Position numbers and translations under genes: made by a program
Part shown: piece after piece, positions 6,791 to 15,083 of the stretch
Layout of the letters: each line of letters opens with the position of its first letter
Numbering within the stretch: the first letter of the stretch is position 1
The notes under the pieces: generated by a model
What the model was told of the DNA's origin: nothing
Database searches by the model: none
The model's input: only the letters and a program-made list of their open reading frames with translations
Assembly: GCA_036495525.1 (NCBI GenBank)
Contig: DASXMR010000006.1
Location: forward strand, 1-64,000
DNA: 64,000 nt
Direction: 5' to 3'
Origin: DASXMR01 sp036495525
Lineage (GTDB): Bacteria; Actinomycetota; Actinomycetes; Streptosporangiales; Streptosporangiaceae

Positions 6791-8983
6791 ATGAGTTCCG
6801 GTCAGACCCGTCAGCGCCCTGGCGAGCGCAAGGCTGCCACTGGCCTGCCCGGTCAGAATGACCGCGGCCATCCGGCCAGCCGACCGGCGGGCCAGGCTGA
6901 GCGCGAGGCGGCACCGCCGCCGCCGGCCCCGCTGCCGCCCGACCGTTACCTGGACCGCGAGGAGAGCTGGCTTCGCTTCGCCGAGCGCGTGCTCCAGCTG
7001 GCCGAGGACCCGAACGTCCCGCTGCTGGAGCGGGTCAGGTTCGTCTCGATCTTCGCTGACGCCGTCGACGAGTTCTTCATGGTGCGGGTGGCCGGCCGGA
7101 TCCGCCGGATGGCGACCGGGCTGCCGGTGGAGAACGCGACCGGGCGGCCGCCCAGGGAGATCCTGGAGAACACGCTGGAGCTGGCGCGCGAACTGTCCGC
7201 CCGGCACGCGCGCAACTACACCACCGCGATCGTGCCCGCCCTCGCTCAGGAGGGCATCGAGATCCTGCGCTGGAAGGAGCTGGCCGGGCGCGAGCAGCAG
7301 GAACTGCAGCGGCTGTTCCGGGAGCGGATCTACCCGGTACTGACGCCCCTGGCCGTCGACCCGGCGCACCCGTTCCCGTTCATTTCCGGCTTGTCGCTGA
7401 GCCTGGCGGTGACCATCGCCGACCCGCGCACCGGCGCGACGATCTTCGCCAGGGTGAAGGTGCCGCCGCTGCTGCCCAGGTTCCTGAGCGTCGGGCACAA
7501 CAGGTTCGTCCCGCTCGAGGACGTCATCGCCGCGCACCTCGACCAGCTGTTCGTCGGGCTCGACGTGATCGAGCACTACGCCTTCCGGGTGACCAGGATC
7601 CGCGACCTGGAAATCGACGAGGACGTCACTGAGGACCTGCTGCAGTCGCTGGAGCGGGAGCTGATGCGGCGCAGGTTCGAGCCTGCCGTCCGGCTTGAGG
7701 TCGAGGAGTCTATCTCCGCCGACGTGCTCGACAAGCTGGTCACCGAGCTGGACGTAGACAAGCGCGCCGTCTACCGGGTCAGCGGGCCGCTCGACCTGTC
7801 CGGCCTTTCCGCCATCGCCGACCTGGACATCCCGCGGCTGAAGTACTCGGCGTTCGTTCCCTCGGAGTCTGCGATCCCGCAGGACACCAGCGTGTTCGGG
7901 GTGCTAGCCGATCACGACGTGCTGGTGCACCACCCGTACGACTCGTTCACCGCGAGCGTGCAGCGCCTGGTCGTCTCCGCCGCTGCTGACCCGCGGGTGC
8001 TGGCGATCAAGCACACGCTGTACCGGACCAGCGGTGACTCTGAGATCGTCGACGCCCTGATCGATGCCGCCGAGGCTGGCAAGCAGGTGGTGGTCGTCGT
8101 CGAGATCAAGGCGCGCGGCGATGAGCGAGCGAATATCGCCTGGGCGCGCAAGCTTGAGCAGGCAGGCTGCCATGTCGTCTACGGGTTCGTCGGCCTGAAG
8201 ACGCATTGCAAGATGGTGCTGGTGGTGCGCGAGGAGAGTGACGGCTCACTGCGCCGGTTCTGCCACATCGGCACGGGCAACTACCATCCGAAGACCGCGC
8301 GGCTGTATGAGGACTTCGGCCTGCTGACCGCCGACCGGGTCGTCGGCGAGGACATCACCGACCTTTTCAACCACCTGACCGGGTTCAGCCGCAAGAGCGA
8401 CTACGGCCGGCTGCTGGTCGCGCCCGAGCGAGTCAGGGCGGGCCTGGTGGAGCAGATCGAGGAGCAGGCCCGGCGCAGCCGCGATGGCCTGCCGTCGCGG
8501 ATCCAGATGAAGTGCAACGCGATCATCGACGAGGCGACCATCGACGCGCTCTACCGCGCGTCGCAGGCGGGGGTGCCGATCGACCTGTGGGTCAGGGGGA
8601 TCTGCGCGCTGCGACCTGGCGTGCCGGGGCTGTCGGAGACCATCCGGGTCCGCAGCGTGGTCGGGCGATTCCTGGAGCATTCGCGGATCTACTCGTTCGG
8701 AAACGGCAATGGCAAGGCACCCGGTGACATCTGGATCGGCAGCGCCGACCTCATGCACCGCAACCTGGACCGCCGGGTGGAGCTGCTGGTGCGGGTCACC
8801 GACCCGAGCCACCGCTCCGAGCTGCGGAGCTTCATCGGCCTGGCGATGGACTCGCGGAGCGCGTCGTGGTGGCTTGGCCCGGATGGCACCTGGACCAGGC
8901 ATCACCTGGACGACTCCGGCGAGCCGCTGAATGACGTGCAGGAACTGATGGTCAAGCTCCGGGGCCGGGCTGGCGATGCCTGA
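6791..8983 (+). CDS. ppk1: Polyphosphate kinase 1
   Basis: Polymerises the terminal phosphate of ATP into inorganic polyphosphate. It has 730 residues, close to family length. The N-domain contains LDREESWLRFAERVLQLAED. The catalytic region has FVGLKTHCKM, whose His near residue 472 is the expected autophosphorylated residue, followed by HIGTGNYHPKTARLYEDFG. Start ATG 6791 was preferred over an in-frame upstream start at 6743 because AGGGAC directly precedes it. The 3' end overlaps mutT1 by 8 bp, the same ppk-mutT1 order as in Mycobacterium tuberculosis. Confidence 0.96.
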   Translation: MSSGQTRQRPGERKAATGLPGQNDRGHPASRPAGQAEREAAPPPPAPLPPDRYLDREESWLRFAERVLQLAEDPNVPLLERVRFVSIFADAVDEFFMVRVAGRIRRMATGLPVENATGRPPREILENTLELARELSARHARNYTTAIVPALAQEGIEILRWKELAGREQQELQRLFRERIYPVLTPLAVDPAHPFPFISGLSLSLAVTIADPRTGATIFARVKVPPLLPRFLSVGHNRFVPLEDVIAAHLDQLFVGLDVIEHYAFRVTRIRDLEIDEDVTEDLLQSLERELMRRRFEPAVRLEVEESISADVLDKLVTELDVDKRAVYRVSGPLDLSGLSAIADLDIPRLKYSAFVPSESAIPQDTSVFGVLADHDVLVHHPYDSFTASVQRLVVSAAADPRVLAIKHTLYRTSGDSEIVDALIDAAEAGKQVVVVVEIKARGDERANIAWARKLEQAGCHVVYGFVGLKTHCKMVLVVREESDGSLRRFCHIGTGNYHPKTARLYEDFGLLTADRVVGEDITDLFNHLTGFSRKSDYGRLLVAPERVRAGLVEQIEEQARRSRDGLPSRIQMKCNAIIDEATIDALYRASQAGVPIDLWVRGICALRPGVPGLSETIRVRSVVGRFLEHSRIYSFGNGNGKAPGDIWIGSADLMHRNLDRRVELLVRVTDPSHRSELRSFIGLAMDSRSASWWLGPDGTWTRHHLDDSGEPLNDVQELMVKLRGRAGDA

Positions 8984-9941
8984 CCCCGCCGACGGGGAGG
9001 TGCGGGCGGCCGGCGCGGTCACCTGGCGGCCTGGCCCTGACGGGCCGCAGGTGGCGCTCGTCCACCGGCGCCGCTACGACGACTGGTCGTTCCCGAAGGG
9101 CAAGGCTGAGCCAGGTGAGCATCCGCTGCTCACCGCCGTGCGGGAGGTCGCGGAGGAGACCGGCGTGCGGGTGCTGCTCGGCCGCCCGGTCGGGCCGGTC
9201 AGGTATCAGGCGAAAGGGCGGCCCAAGCGGGTGGACTACTGGGCCGGCCAGTGCGCCGAGGAGCCGGCCGTCTTCGAGCCCAACGCCGAGGTGGACGTCG
9301 TTGACTGGCTGTCGCTGCCGGCCGCTCGGCAGCGGCTGAGCTACCCGCGCGACGTCGGCACGCTGGACAGGTTCGCCGCCGGGCCGGCCCGGACCGTGCC
9401 GCTCATCCTGCTGCGGCATGCCGAGGCCGGCCATCGCGGCAGCTGGCCAGGAGACGACCTTGACCGGCCGCTGAGCCAGGACGGCGCCGCGGTTGCTGAG
9501 ATGGTCGCCCGGCTGCTGACCTGCTTTGGCCCGCACCGGGTGATCACCTCGACCGCCGAGCGCTGCGTGGGCACCGTCCGGCCGTTCGCCGTCATGGCCG
9601 GCGCGCATATTGAGCTGGAGGCCGCGTTTACCGTGGGCCAGCCGGACGGCGAGGCGGCGGCGGCCAGGGCAGCGGCTATCGCGCGCGATGGCCTGCCGGC
9701 CGTGATCTGCGCGCACCGGGAGAACATCCCGGTGCTGCTCAACGCCGCCTGCGCTCAGCTGGGTGCCACCGCCCCTGACGCTCCGGGCCTGGACAAGGGC
9801 GGCTTCTGGGTTCTGCAGTCGGCGGAAGGCAAGCTCGCGTCCGCCGAGTGCCATCACCCGGGCGACGAGCCGGCCGGAGCCGCGTTAACCCGATGCTCGC
9901 CTGCCAGCCGCCAGCCGTCCGCCGCGCAGCCAGTCGGCTAG
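8976..9941 (+). CDS. mutT1: NUDIX hydrolase fused to histidine phosphatase (MutT1-like)
   Basis: A 321-residue two-domain protein. The NUDIX box spans residues 42-64 (GKAEPG...AVREVAEETGV), with all key Gly, Glu and Arg positions present. A histidine-phosphatase domain starts near residue 145 with the LLRHAEAG motif. Mycobacterial MutT1 has this layout and hydrolyses 8-oxo-GTP/8-oxo-dGTP and diadenosine polyphosphates, sanitising oxidised nucleotides. The overlap with ppk1 implies coupled translation and links polyphosphate and nucleotide metabolism. Confidence 0.93.
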   Translation: MPDPADGEVRAAGAVTWRPGPDGPQVALVHRRRYDDWSFPKGKAEPGEHPLLTAVREVAEETGVRVLLGRPVGPVRYQAKGRPKRVDYWAGQCAEEPAVFEPNAEVDVVDWLSLPAARQRLSYPRDVGTLDRFAAGPARTVPLILLRHAEAGHRGSWPGDDLDRPLSQDGAAVAEMVARLLTCFGPHRVITSTAERCVGTVRPFAVMAGAHIELEAAFTVGQPDGEAAAARAAAIARDGLPAVICAHRENIPVLLNAACAQLGATAPDAPGLDKGGFWVLQSAEGKLASAECHHPGDEPAGAALTRCSPASRQPSAAQPVG

Positions 9942-10084
9942 GCTGCCGCCGCTCGCGTCACCGGCTGGTCAGGCAGGCGACGGCCTCAGCGCTGCCGAGC
10001 CTTGAGTTCTGCGCCTGCCGGCAAGATCCTGCATCGGGCTGCGCACGCGATTAGCCAGCCTGCGATCGTAATAGCCAGCCCCCG

Positions 10085-10666
10085 TCACGATTCGATGGTG
10101 GCGGGCTCCCAGTCGAGGGTCGGCGGCAGCGCTCCCTCAAGGATCAGCAGCCAGCGCTTGACCTCCAGCCCGGTGCCGCCGCTGTAGCCGCCAAGCCCAT
10201 CGCTGGCGACCACCCGGTGGCACGGCACGATGACGGCGATCGGATTCGACCCCATGATCTGGCCGACGGTACGGGCCGGCAGGTCAGGCCCGGCCGGCTC
10301 GAGTCCGGCTTGCCTCGCCAGCGCGCCGTAGGTGACCGTCTCGCCATAGCCGACGTCCTGGTACAGCGCGCTGAGCACGCGCCGCTGCTGTCCGGTGATC
10401 CTTGTCCAGTCCAGCGGCAGCTCGAATGCCTTGCGCTCGCCTCGCAGATACTCGGAGAGCTGCCGGCCGGCCTCGGCGGCGGCGCTGAGCGCGCCGGTGC
10501 CCGGGTCGTCCCCGGCTGCCGGTGCGTCCAGGTCCTGCCGGGCCTTGCGCGACCAGCGCACGCTGGCCACCCCGGCAGCGCTGCAGCCCACCGAGAGCCG
10601 CCCGACCGGGGTGGGCAGCACGGCCCAGGCGAGTTCGCTCACGCCCGCAATTCTGCCCGCCGGCAC
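10085..10666 (-). CDS. ogt: Methylated-DNA--[protein]-cysteine S-methyltransferase
   Basis: Direct-reversal DNA repair protein that transfers the methyl group from O6-methylguanine to its own cysteine. It has 193 residues. The active site IVPCHRVV lies near residue 150, preceded by the MGSNPIAV helix and the AGLEPAGPDLPARTVGQIM recognition region. The GTG at 10666 has GGGA six bases upstream; an internal GTG at 10642 is a possible shorter start. It lies alone between mutT1 and the DUF2695 gene. The 191 bp upstream show no additional gene. Confidence 0.94.
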   Translation of the reverse strand: MPAGRIAGVSELAWAVLPTPVGRLSVGCSAAGVASVRWSRKARQDLDAPAAGDDPGTGALSAAAEAGRQLSEYLRGERKAFELPLDWTRITGQQRRVLSALYQDVGYGETVTYGALARQAGLEPAGPDLPARTVGQIMGSNPIAVIVPCHRVVASDGLGGYSGGTGLEVKRWLLILEGALPPTLDWEPATIES

Positions 10667-10857
10667 TGACAGTCCCGACTGGTCCAGGTGCGTCGGTACC
10701 GGCGAGCTCCGTCAGCTGCCGCCGGTGCGGAAAACTCTGGCTGGCCTGGCTGAGTGCCTGCTCACGGGCGGTGCGGGGCGCCTCGGAGGCAGGCCGGAAA
10801 TGTCGGTCCCGCGCGATAGAACTGTGATGTCAGCGCCGGTCCGAGGAAGGAGAGCGG

Positions 10858-11211
10858 ATGGCAGACAGCCTCGCCGATGTCGTGGCGGCAGAGCTCACCG
10901 AGCTGTCGCGACGGCTGACCGAGCCGGCGGCGCGGGAATGCCTGCGTTGTTACCTGATCAGGATGCTCGGCGAGTTCGGATGCGACGGCACCCACCGCTG
11001 GACAACGAGATGGCGTGAGGCTTGCGCGCCCCGCGCGCGTGATCTCCTCTGGCGGCTGCAGCAGCGCGGCGCGTGCTGCTGTGACTGCGAAGTGATCTTC
11101 AACGTGTTCCCCGACTATCCAGATGCTGACCGGCCGGTGCCATGCACCGGGGCGCCGCAGCCAGGCTCGGCGGCGCCCTGCGACCTGCGGCCGGTCAGGC
11201 GGACAGCCTGA
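10858..11211 (+). CDS. DUF2695 domain-containing protein
   Basis: 117 residues, acidic at the N-terminus, with the DUF2695 core ECLRCYLIRMLGEFGCDG...TRWREACAPRARDLLWRLQQRGACCCDCEVIFNVF. The clustered cysteines (CLRC; CCCDC) suggest metal or redox binding, but no function is established. A strong Shine-Dalgarno (GAGGAAGGAGAG) precedes the ATG. A perfect 30-bp palindrome starts 4 bp after its stop codon. It is convergent with the RNase D gene. Confidence 0.85.
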   Translation: MADSLADVVAAELTELSRRLTEPAARECLRCYLIRMLGEFGCDGTHRWTTRWREACAPRARDLLWRLQQRGACCCDCEVIFNVFPDYPDADRPVPCTGAPQPGSAAPCDLRPVRRTA

Positions 11212-11214
11212 CTC

Positions 11215-11244
11215 ATGGCGGCCGCAGCCGGCTGCGGCCGCCAT
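11215..11244. terminator. Perfect 30-bp palindrome, bidirectional terminator candidate
   Basis: ATGGCGGCCGCAGCC is followed immediately by its reverse complement, 4 bp past the DUF2695 stop. The position between convergent genes fits a terminator lacking a T-run, as is common at high GC. Confidence 0.6.
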
Positions 11245-11266
11245 TCCTGCAATTTGCGGCGCATTC

Positions 11267-11359
11267 GATCAGGTGCCGGGCCGATCAGGTGCCGGGCCGA
11301 TCAGGTGCCGGGCCGGTCGGGTGCCGGCTGGTCGGGTGCCGGCTGGTCGGGTGCTGGTG
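11267..11359. repeat. 15-16-bp tandem repeat across the 3' end of the RNase D gene
   Basis: Three exact 16-bp copies of GATCAGGTGCCGGGCC (11267-11282, 11283-11298, 11299-11314) are followed by about three 15-bp copies of GGTCGGGTGCCGGCT, the last one degenerate. The array encodes the repeated PAPDQ C-terminal tail of RNase D. The RNase D stop codon lies inside the third copy, so two copies are non-coding. Confidence 0.85.
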
Positions 11360-12773
11360 CCACCTGGTCGGGCGCCGGCTGGCCGGCCGCGGCTGCGTGC
11401 AGCGCACCCGCCAGGGCCTCGCTGGTGAGGCCGACCTGCCAGGGCCTGGCACCGTATCCGGCCAGAGCCGCGCCGACCTGTTCGGGGCCTGCCGGATCTG
11501 GCGGCAGCCAGGCGAGCCGGCGTACCGCGTCGGGCGGCAGCAGGTTCTCTGTCGGAAGGTGGTTGGCCTCGGCGAGCGCCGCCACCGACGCACGCGCAGC
11601 GATAAGGCGGCGCGCCGCCTGCGGGTCGCGTTCCTGCCACCGGTGCGTCGGCGGTGGTCCGTCTCCTGGCGGCGCTGATGATCCTGGCAAGGCCGCGTCC
11701 GGCAGCGCGCGCGCCCTGGCGACTGCGCCGAACCAGACCGACGCGTTCCGCCTGGCCCCCCGCCCTGAGAAGGCGGCAAGCCCGGTCAGCTCGTCGAGCC
11801 GGGCCGGTGCCGATCGCGCTGCCTCGATGATCGCCGCGTCGGGCAGCACCCGGGTGGGCGAGATATCCCGGCGGCGGGCAATGGCGTCCCGCTCGGTCCA
11901 CAGCTCGCGGACGATCGCCAGCCCCCGCCGGTTCCTGACCCGGTGTATCCCTGACGTCCGGCGCCACGGGTCCGGCCGCGGCCCCGGCGAGGGCGCTGCG
12001 AGCACGGCGGCGAATTCCTGCTCCGCCCATTGCGACTTGCCCTGCTCAGCGAGCTGCCCGGCGAGCGCGTCCCGCAGCTCCACCAGCACCTCGACGTCCA
12101 GCGCGGCATACCGGAGCCACTCTTCCGGCAGCGGGCGGGTCGACCAGTCAGCCGCGGAGTGAGTCTTCTCCAGGCTGAACCCGAGGACGGTCTCGACCAG
12201 AGTGCCCAGGCCGACGCGCGGGTAGCCGAGCAGCCGCCCGGCCAGCTCGGTGTCGAACAGCCGCTGCGGCCGGTAGCCAAGGTCGGCCAGGCAGGGAAGG
12301 TCCTGCGAGGCGGCATGCAGCACGGCCTCGGTATCGGCTAGGGCGGCGTCGATCCCGGAAAGATCAGGGCAGGTCACCGGGTCGATCAGCACCGTGCCAG
12401 CGCCCTGACGGCGGAGCTGGACCAGGAAGGCGCGGTGCCCGTAGCGGAAGCCGGAGGCGCGCTCGGCGTCCACGGCGACCGGGCCGTGGCCCTCGGCCAG
12501 CGACCTGGTGGCCTCGCGCAGCGCCCCGGTGGTGCCGATCAGCGGCGGCAGTCCTTCTCTCGGCTCGAGCAGCGGCACCGGAGCCGGCGATGAAGCTTGC
12601 TCGCTGGACTTGCTCTCGGGCCTGCCACCGGCGGGCTCGCTGGTGGCAGCGTCGGCGCCGGCAGCGTCGGCAGGGCCGTTGGTGGCAGGGTCGGTGGTGG
12701 CAGGGTCGGTGGCGGCGGGATTGGTGGCGGCGGGGTTATCACCGCCAGTCGGCTGGTGCGACGGACGGCTCAC
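11301..12773 (-). CDS. rnd: Ribonuclease D with HRDC domain and low-complexity tails
   Basis: A 490-residue 3'-5' exoribonuclease of the DEDDy family, acting on structured RNA such as tRNA precursors. Catalytic motifs are visible: VAVDAERASG (Asp and Glu of Exo I), HAASQDLPCLADLG (Exo II Asp) and RYAALDVEVL (Exo III Tyr and Asp). An HRDC domain (RDAIARRRDISPTRVLPD) follows. The N-terminal ~50 residues are a repeat-coded NPAAT/DPATT linker and the C-terminus is a PAPDQ repeat. GTG 12773 overlaps the stop of the upstream DUF3000 gene (GTGA). The neighbouring DUF3000 and hemE genes match an arrangement known in actinobacteria. Confidence 0.92.
   Translation of the reverse strand: MSRPSHQPTGGDNPAATNPAATDPATTDPATNGPADAAGADAATSEPAGGRPESKSSEQASSPAPVPLLEPREGLPPLIGTTGALREATRSLAEGHGPVAVDAERASGFRYGHRAFLVQLRRQGAGTVLIDPVTCPDLSGIDAALADTEAVLHAASQDLPCLADLGYRPQRLFDTELAGRLLGYPRVGLGTLVETVLGFSLEKTHSAADWSTRPLPEEWLRYAALDVEVLVELRDALAGQLAEQGKSQWAEQEFAAVLAAPSPGPRPDPWRRTSGIHRVRNRRGLAIVRELWTERDAIARRRDISPTRVLPDAAIIEAARSAPARLDELTGLAAFSGRGARRNASVWFGAVARARALPDAALPGSSAPPGDGPPPTHRWQERDPQAARRLIAARASVAALAEANHLPTENLLPPDAVRRLAWLPPDPAGPEQVGAALAGYGARPWQVGLTSEALAGALHAAAAGQPAPDQVAPAPDQPAPDQPAPDRPGT
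12680..12739. repeat. Four 15-bp tandem units in the RNase D linker
   Basis: Two identical TGGTGGCAGGGTCGG units and two diverged ones (TGGCGGCGGGATTGG and a close variant) occur in frame. They encode NPAAT, NPAAT, DPATT, DPATT near the N-terminus of RNase D. The 15-bp period keeps the frame when copy number changes. Confidence 0.8.
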
Positions 12774-13402
12774 GACTGCTTCCGAGCGCCGGGCCGGCGC
12801 AGCGCGGCCACCCCGGACGGCAGCGGCGGCAGGCCAGCCGCCATGCACAGCGCGTCGGACCAGGCTTCGATGTGCCCGCTGAGGTCAAGGGTCGCGTCAT
12901 CACCGGCCGCCGGAGACCACGAGGCCCGCAGCTCGAATCCCGTCGACACGGGTTCCGCCTGTTTCGTGCCGAACCCCTCCGTCACCACTCTCGTCACGGA
13001 TCCGCTGGGCAGCCGGTAGCCGTCGGCCCTGGCGTCGAGCGCCTCGGTCAGCCAGCTCCAGCCGACCTGACCGATCAGCGGGTCGGCCGCGATCTCCGGA
13101 TCCAGGTCGGCGCGGATGTAGGCGATGAACCTGAAGCGCCCGGCCCAGCCGGCCTGCCCCGCCGGATCGAACAGCAGGATCAGCTTCCCCCAGCCCATCT
13201 CATCGTCCGCCTGCAGGACCGTGGCGGCAAACGCGGCGGCGAACGGGGCGAGCTTGCGTGGCGGGGGCTCATCCTCGAAGCTCAGCTCGGGCCTGGCGGC
13301 GCGCAGCGCGGCTAGGCCGTCTCGCAGCCCGTCGACGGCCGCCGAGAACGCGGCCATGGCGGCGCCGTCTGGTGGCCGGGCTGAGCTGGCCGCTGGCCTC
13401 AT
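12770..13402 (-). CDS. DUF3000 family protein
   Basis: A 210-residue protein of the actinobacteria-specific DUF3000 family. Features include RPELSFEDEPPPRKLAPFAAA near the N-terminus, a WGKLILLFDPAGQ stretch and VGWSWLTEALDARADGY. Function is unknown. Its stop overlaps the RNase D start by GTGA, so the two are coupled and may work in the same RNA-related process (inference). The ATG at 13402 is preferred; a GTG two codons upstream (13408) is also possible. Confidence 0.85.
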   Translation of the reverse strand: MRPAASSARPPDGAAMAAFSAAVDGLRDGLAALRAARPELSFEDEPPPRKLAPFAAAFAATVLQADDEMGWGKLILLFDPAGQAGWAGRFRFIAYIRADLDPEIAADPLIGQVGWSWLTEALDARADGYRLPSGSVTRVVTEGFGTKQAEPVSTGFELRASWSPAAGDDATLDLSGHIEAWSDALCMAAGLPPLPSGVAALRRPGARKQS

Positions 13403-13514
13403 GACCACAGTGCACCACGGTGGCGCGGCCAGCCTGGCGCCAGCCCCGGCCGGGCCGCGCCCGGCTGGCGCGTGCCTGTCTTGCGCCAGGCAGGCCCGGC
13501 GCGCGGGGGCCGGC

Positions 13515-13721
13515 TCATGCCACCCGGCCTCGCTGCTCGGCCAGCTCTGCGGTGGCCGCGGCTGGCGGGGCGAAGCTGACCAGCAGCCCGGTGCCGCAGG
13601 CGGCGCACAGCCACTCCGGGCACCGGTCGCCGGCGCAGTCGGGGCAGGGCTGCTCGGCGTGCAGCTGCTGGAAGAGCCGGCTCTTGCCGCATTCCGGGCA
13701 CCGCCGGATAACGCTGATCAT
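13515..13721 (-). CDS. Small zinc-ribbon protein
   Basis: A 68-residue protein with three Cys pairs: CPECGK, CPDCAGDRC and CAACG, suggesting one or two zinc-ribbon knuckles. The ATG at 13721 has an excellent Shine-Dalgarno (AAGGAGG), which is why the longer open frame to 13856 was rejected. The function is unknown; the fold could bind nucleic acid or protein. It is divergent from hemE and upstream of the DUF3000-RNase D pair with a 112-bp gap. Confidence 0.75.
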   Translation of the reverse strand: MISVIRRCPECGKSRLFQQLHAEQPCPDCAGDRCPEWLCAACGTGLLVSFAPPAAATAELAEQRGRVA

Positions 13722-13963
13722 CTGCCGCCTCCTTGCTGTCAGCCGGGCCGCCTGACGTGTACCCGCGGGGCCCGACCCGTGGTCACGGCCCCGATCATCG
13801 CTTCCGATGCTGGCACGCAGGCCAGCCGGGGTTGTGGATCTCGGGCGGCGTGTCATTGCCCGTTTCGGGGCAAACCCGCGGCTGGCTCGGCTGCATCGGC
13901 CCAGCTGGCAGCCCGCCGGGCAGGCCGGACGAGCACCGTCAGCGCTGTGAGACGATCCCTGAT

Positions 13964-15013
13964 GTGACAGCGCAGACTGCCAACTCCGTGCTCGTCCGGG
14001 CCTGCCGCGGGCTGCCGGTTCCCTACACGCCGGTCTGGTTCATGCGGCAGGCGGGCCGGGCGATGCCCGAATACCAGCGGGTCCGGGCCGGCCGGTCGAT
14101 GGTCGAGACATGCTCCGATCCCGCCCTGATCGCCGAGATCACCCTGCAGCCTGTCCGCAGGTACGGGGTCGACGCGGCGATCCTGTTCAGCGACATCGTG
14201 GTGCCGCTGCGCGCAGTCGGCGTCGGCGTCGACATCAAGCCCGGCGTCGGCCCGGTGGTGGACGAGCCGGTGCGCCAGCCGGCTGACGTGCGCCGGCTCA
14301 GGGCGCTGGTGCCCGGCGACGTGCCGTTCATCACCGAGGCGGTCACGGCGCTGACCGGCCAGCTGGGCAGTACTCCGCTGATCGGCTTCGCCGGCGGTCC
14401 GTTCACGCTGGCCTCCTACCTCGTCGAGGGCGGCCCGTCGAAGAGCTTCCCGGCGACCAAGGCGATGATGTATGGCGAGCCGGAGCTGTGGGACGAGCTG
14501 CTCGGCCGGCTGACTGACATCGTCATCGCATTCCTGCAGGTGCAGGCTGATGCTGGCGTATCCGCGGTGCAGCTGTTCGACTCCTGGGTCGGCACGGTCA
14601 GCCCGGACGACTACCGGCGGTCGATGCTGCCGCACACCAGGAGGATCTTCGCTGCCCTGGCGGACTACGGGCTGCCGAGGATTCACTTTGGCGTCGGCAC
14701 CGGCGAGCTGCTCGGCTTGCTGGCAGAGTCAGGTGCCGATGTGGTCGGCGTCGACTGGCGGGTGCCGCTGGACATTGCGGCTGGCCGGGTGGGTGCGGAG
14801 AAGGCTCTGCAGGGGAACCTGGATCCCGCGATCGTGCTCGCACCCTGGGAGGTCGTCGCCGACCGGGCCAGGGACGTGCTGCGCCGCGGCCGGGCCGCGC
14901 ACGGCCACGTCTTCAACCTCGGCCACGGCGTGCTGCCCGAGACCGACCCGGACGTGCTCGCCAGGCTGACCGACCTGGTGCACGCCGAGTCGGCGACCGC
15001 CGCGGACGGCTGA
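13964..15013 (+). CDS. hemE: Uroporphyrinogen decarboxylase
   Basis: Decarboxylates the four acetate side chains of uroporphyrinogen III to give coproporphyrinogen III in heme biosynthesis. It has 349 residues, the usual length. The UroD signature PYTPVWFMRQAGRAMPEYQ is at residues 18-36 and GFAGGPFTLASYLVEGG near 142. The GTG at 13964 gives a family-length N-terminus; the open frame upstream to 13733 is unrelated. Its product feeds the HemY/HemQ pair encoded 4.7 kb downstream. A strong stem-loop follows. Confidence 0.96.
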   Translation: MTAQTANSVLVRACRGLPVPYTPVWFMRQAGRAMPEYQRVRAGRSMVETCSDPALIAEITLQPVRRYGVDAAILFSDIVVPLRAVGVGVDIKPGVGPVVDEPVRQPADVRRLRALVPGDVPFITEAVTALTGQLGSTPLIGFAGGPFTLASYLVEGGPSKSFPATKAMMYGEPELWDELLGRLTDIVIAFLQVQADAGVSAVQLFDSWVGTVSPDDYRRSMLPHTRRIFAALADYGLPRIHFGVGTGELLGLLAESGADVVGVDWRVPLDIAAGRVGAEKALQGNLDPAIVLAPWEVVADRARDVLRRGRAAHGHVFNLGHGVLPETDPDVLARLTDLVHAESATAADG

Positions 15014-15034
15014 CACCCGTTGAGCCGCGCGGCA

Positions 15035-15075
15035 CCTCGGGAGCCGGGCTGCTCCAGGCACACCGGCTCCCGAGG
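15035..15075. terminator. Stem-loop between convergent hemE and DUF4349 genes
   Basis: CCTCGGGAGCCGG pairs perfectly with CCGGCTCCCGAGG (13-bp stem, 15-nt loop) between the two stop codons. It can act in both directions. Confidence 0.75.
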
Positions 15076-15083
15076 CGCGGCGC

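Noticed and set aside
11219..11244. GC-rich palindromes as CRISPR or integration sites
   Set aside because: Single copies at the ends of convergent genes, with no spacer array, integrase or tRNA nearby; terminators explain them better.
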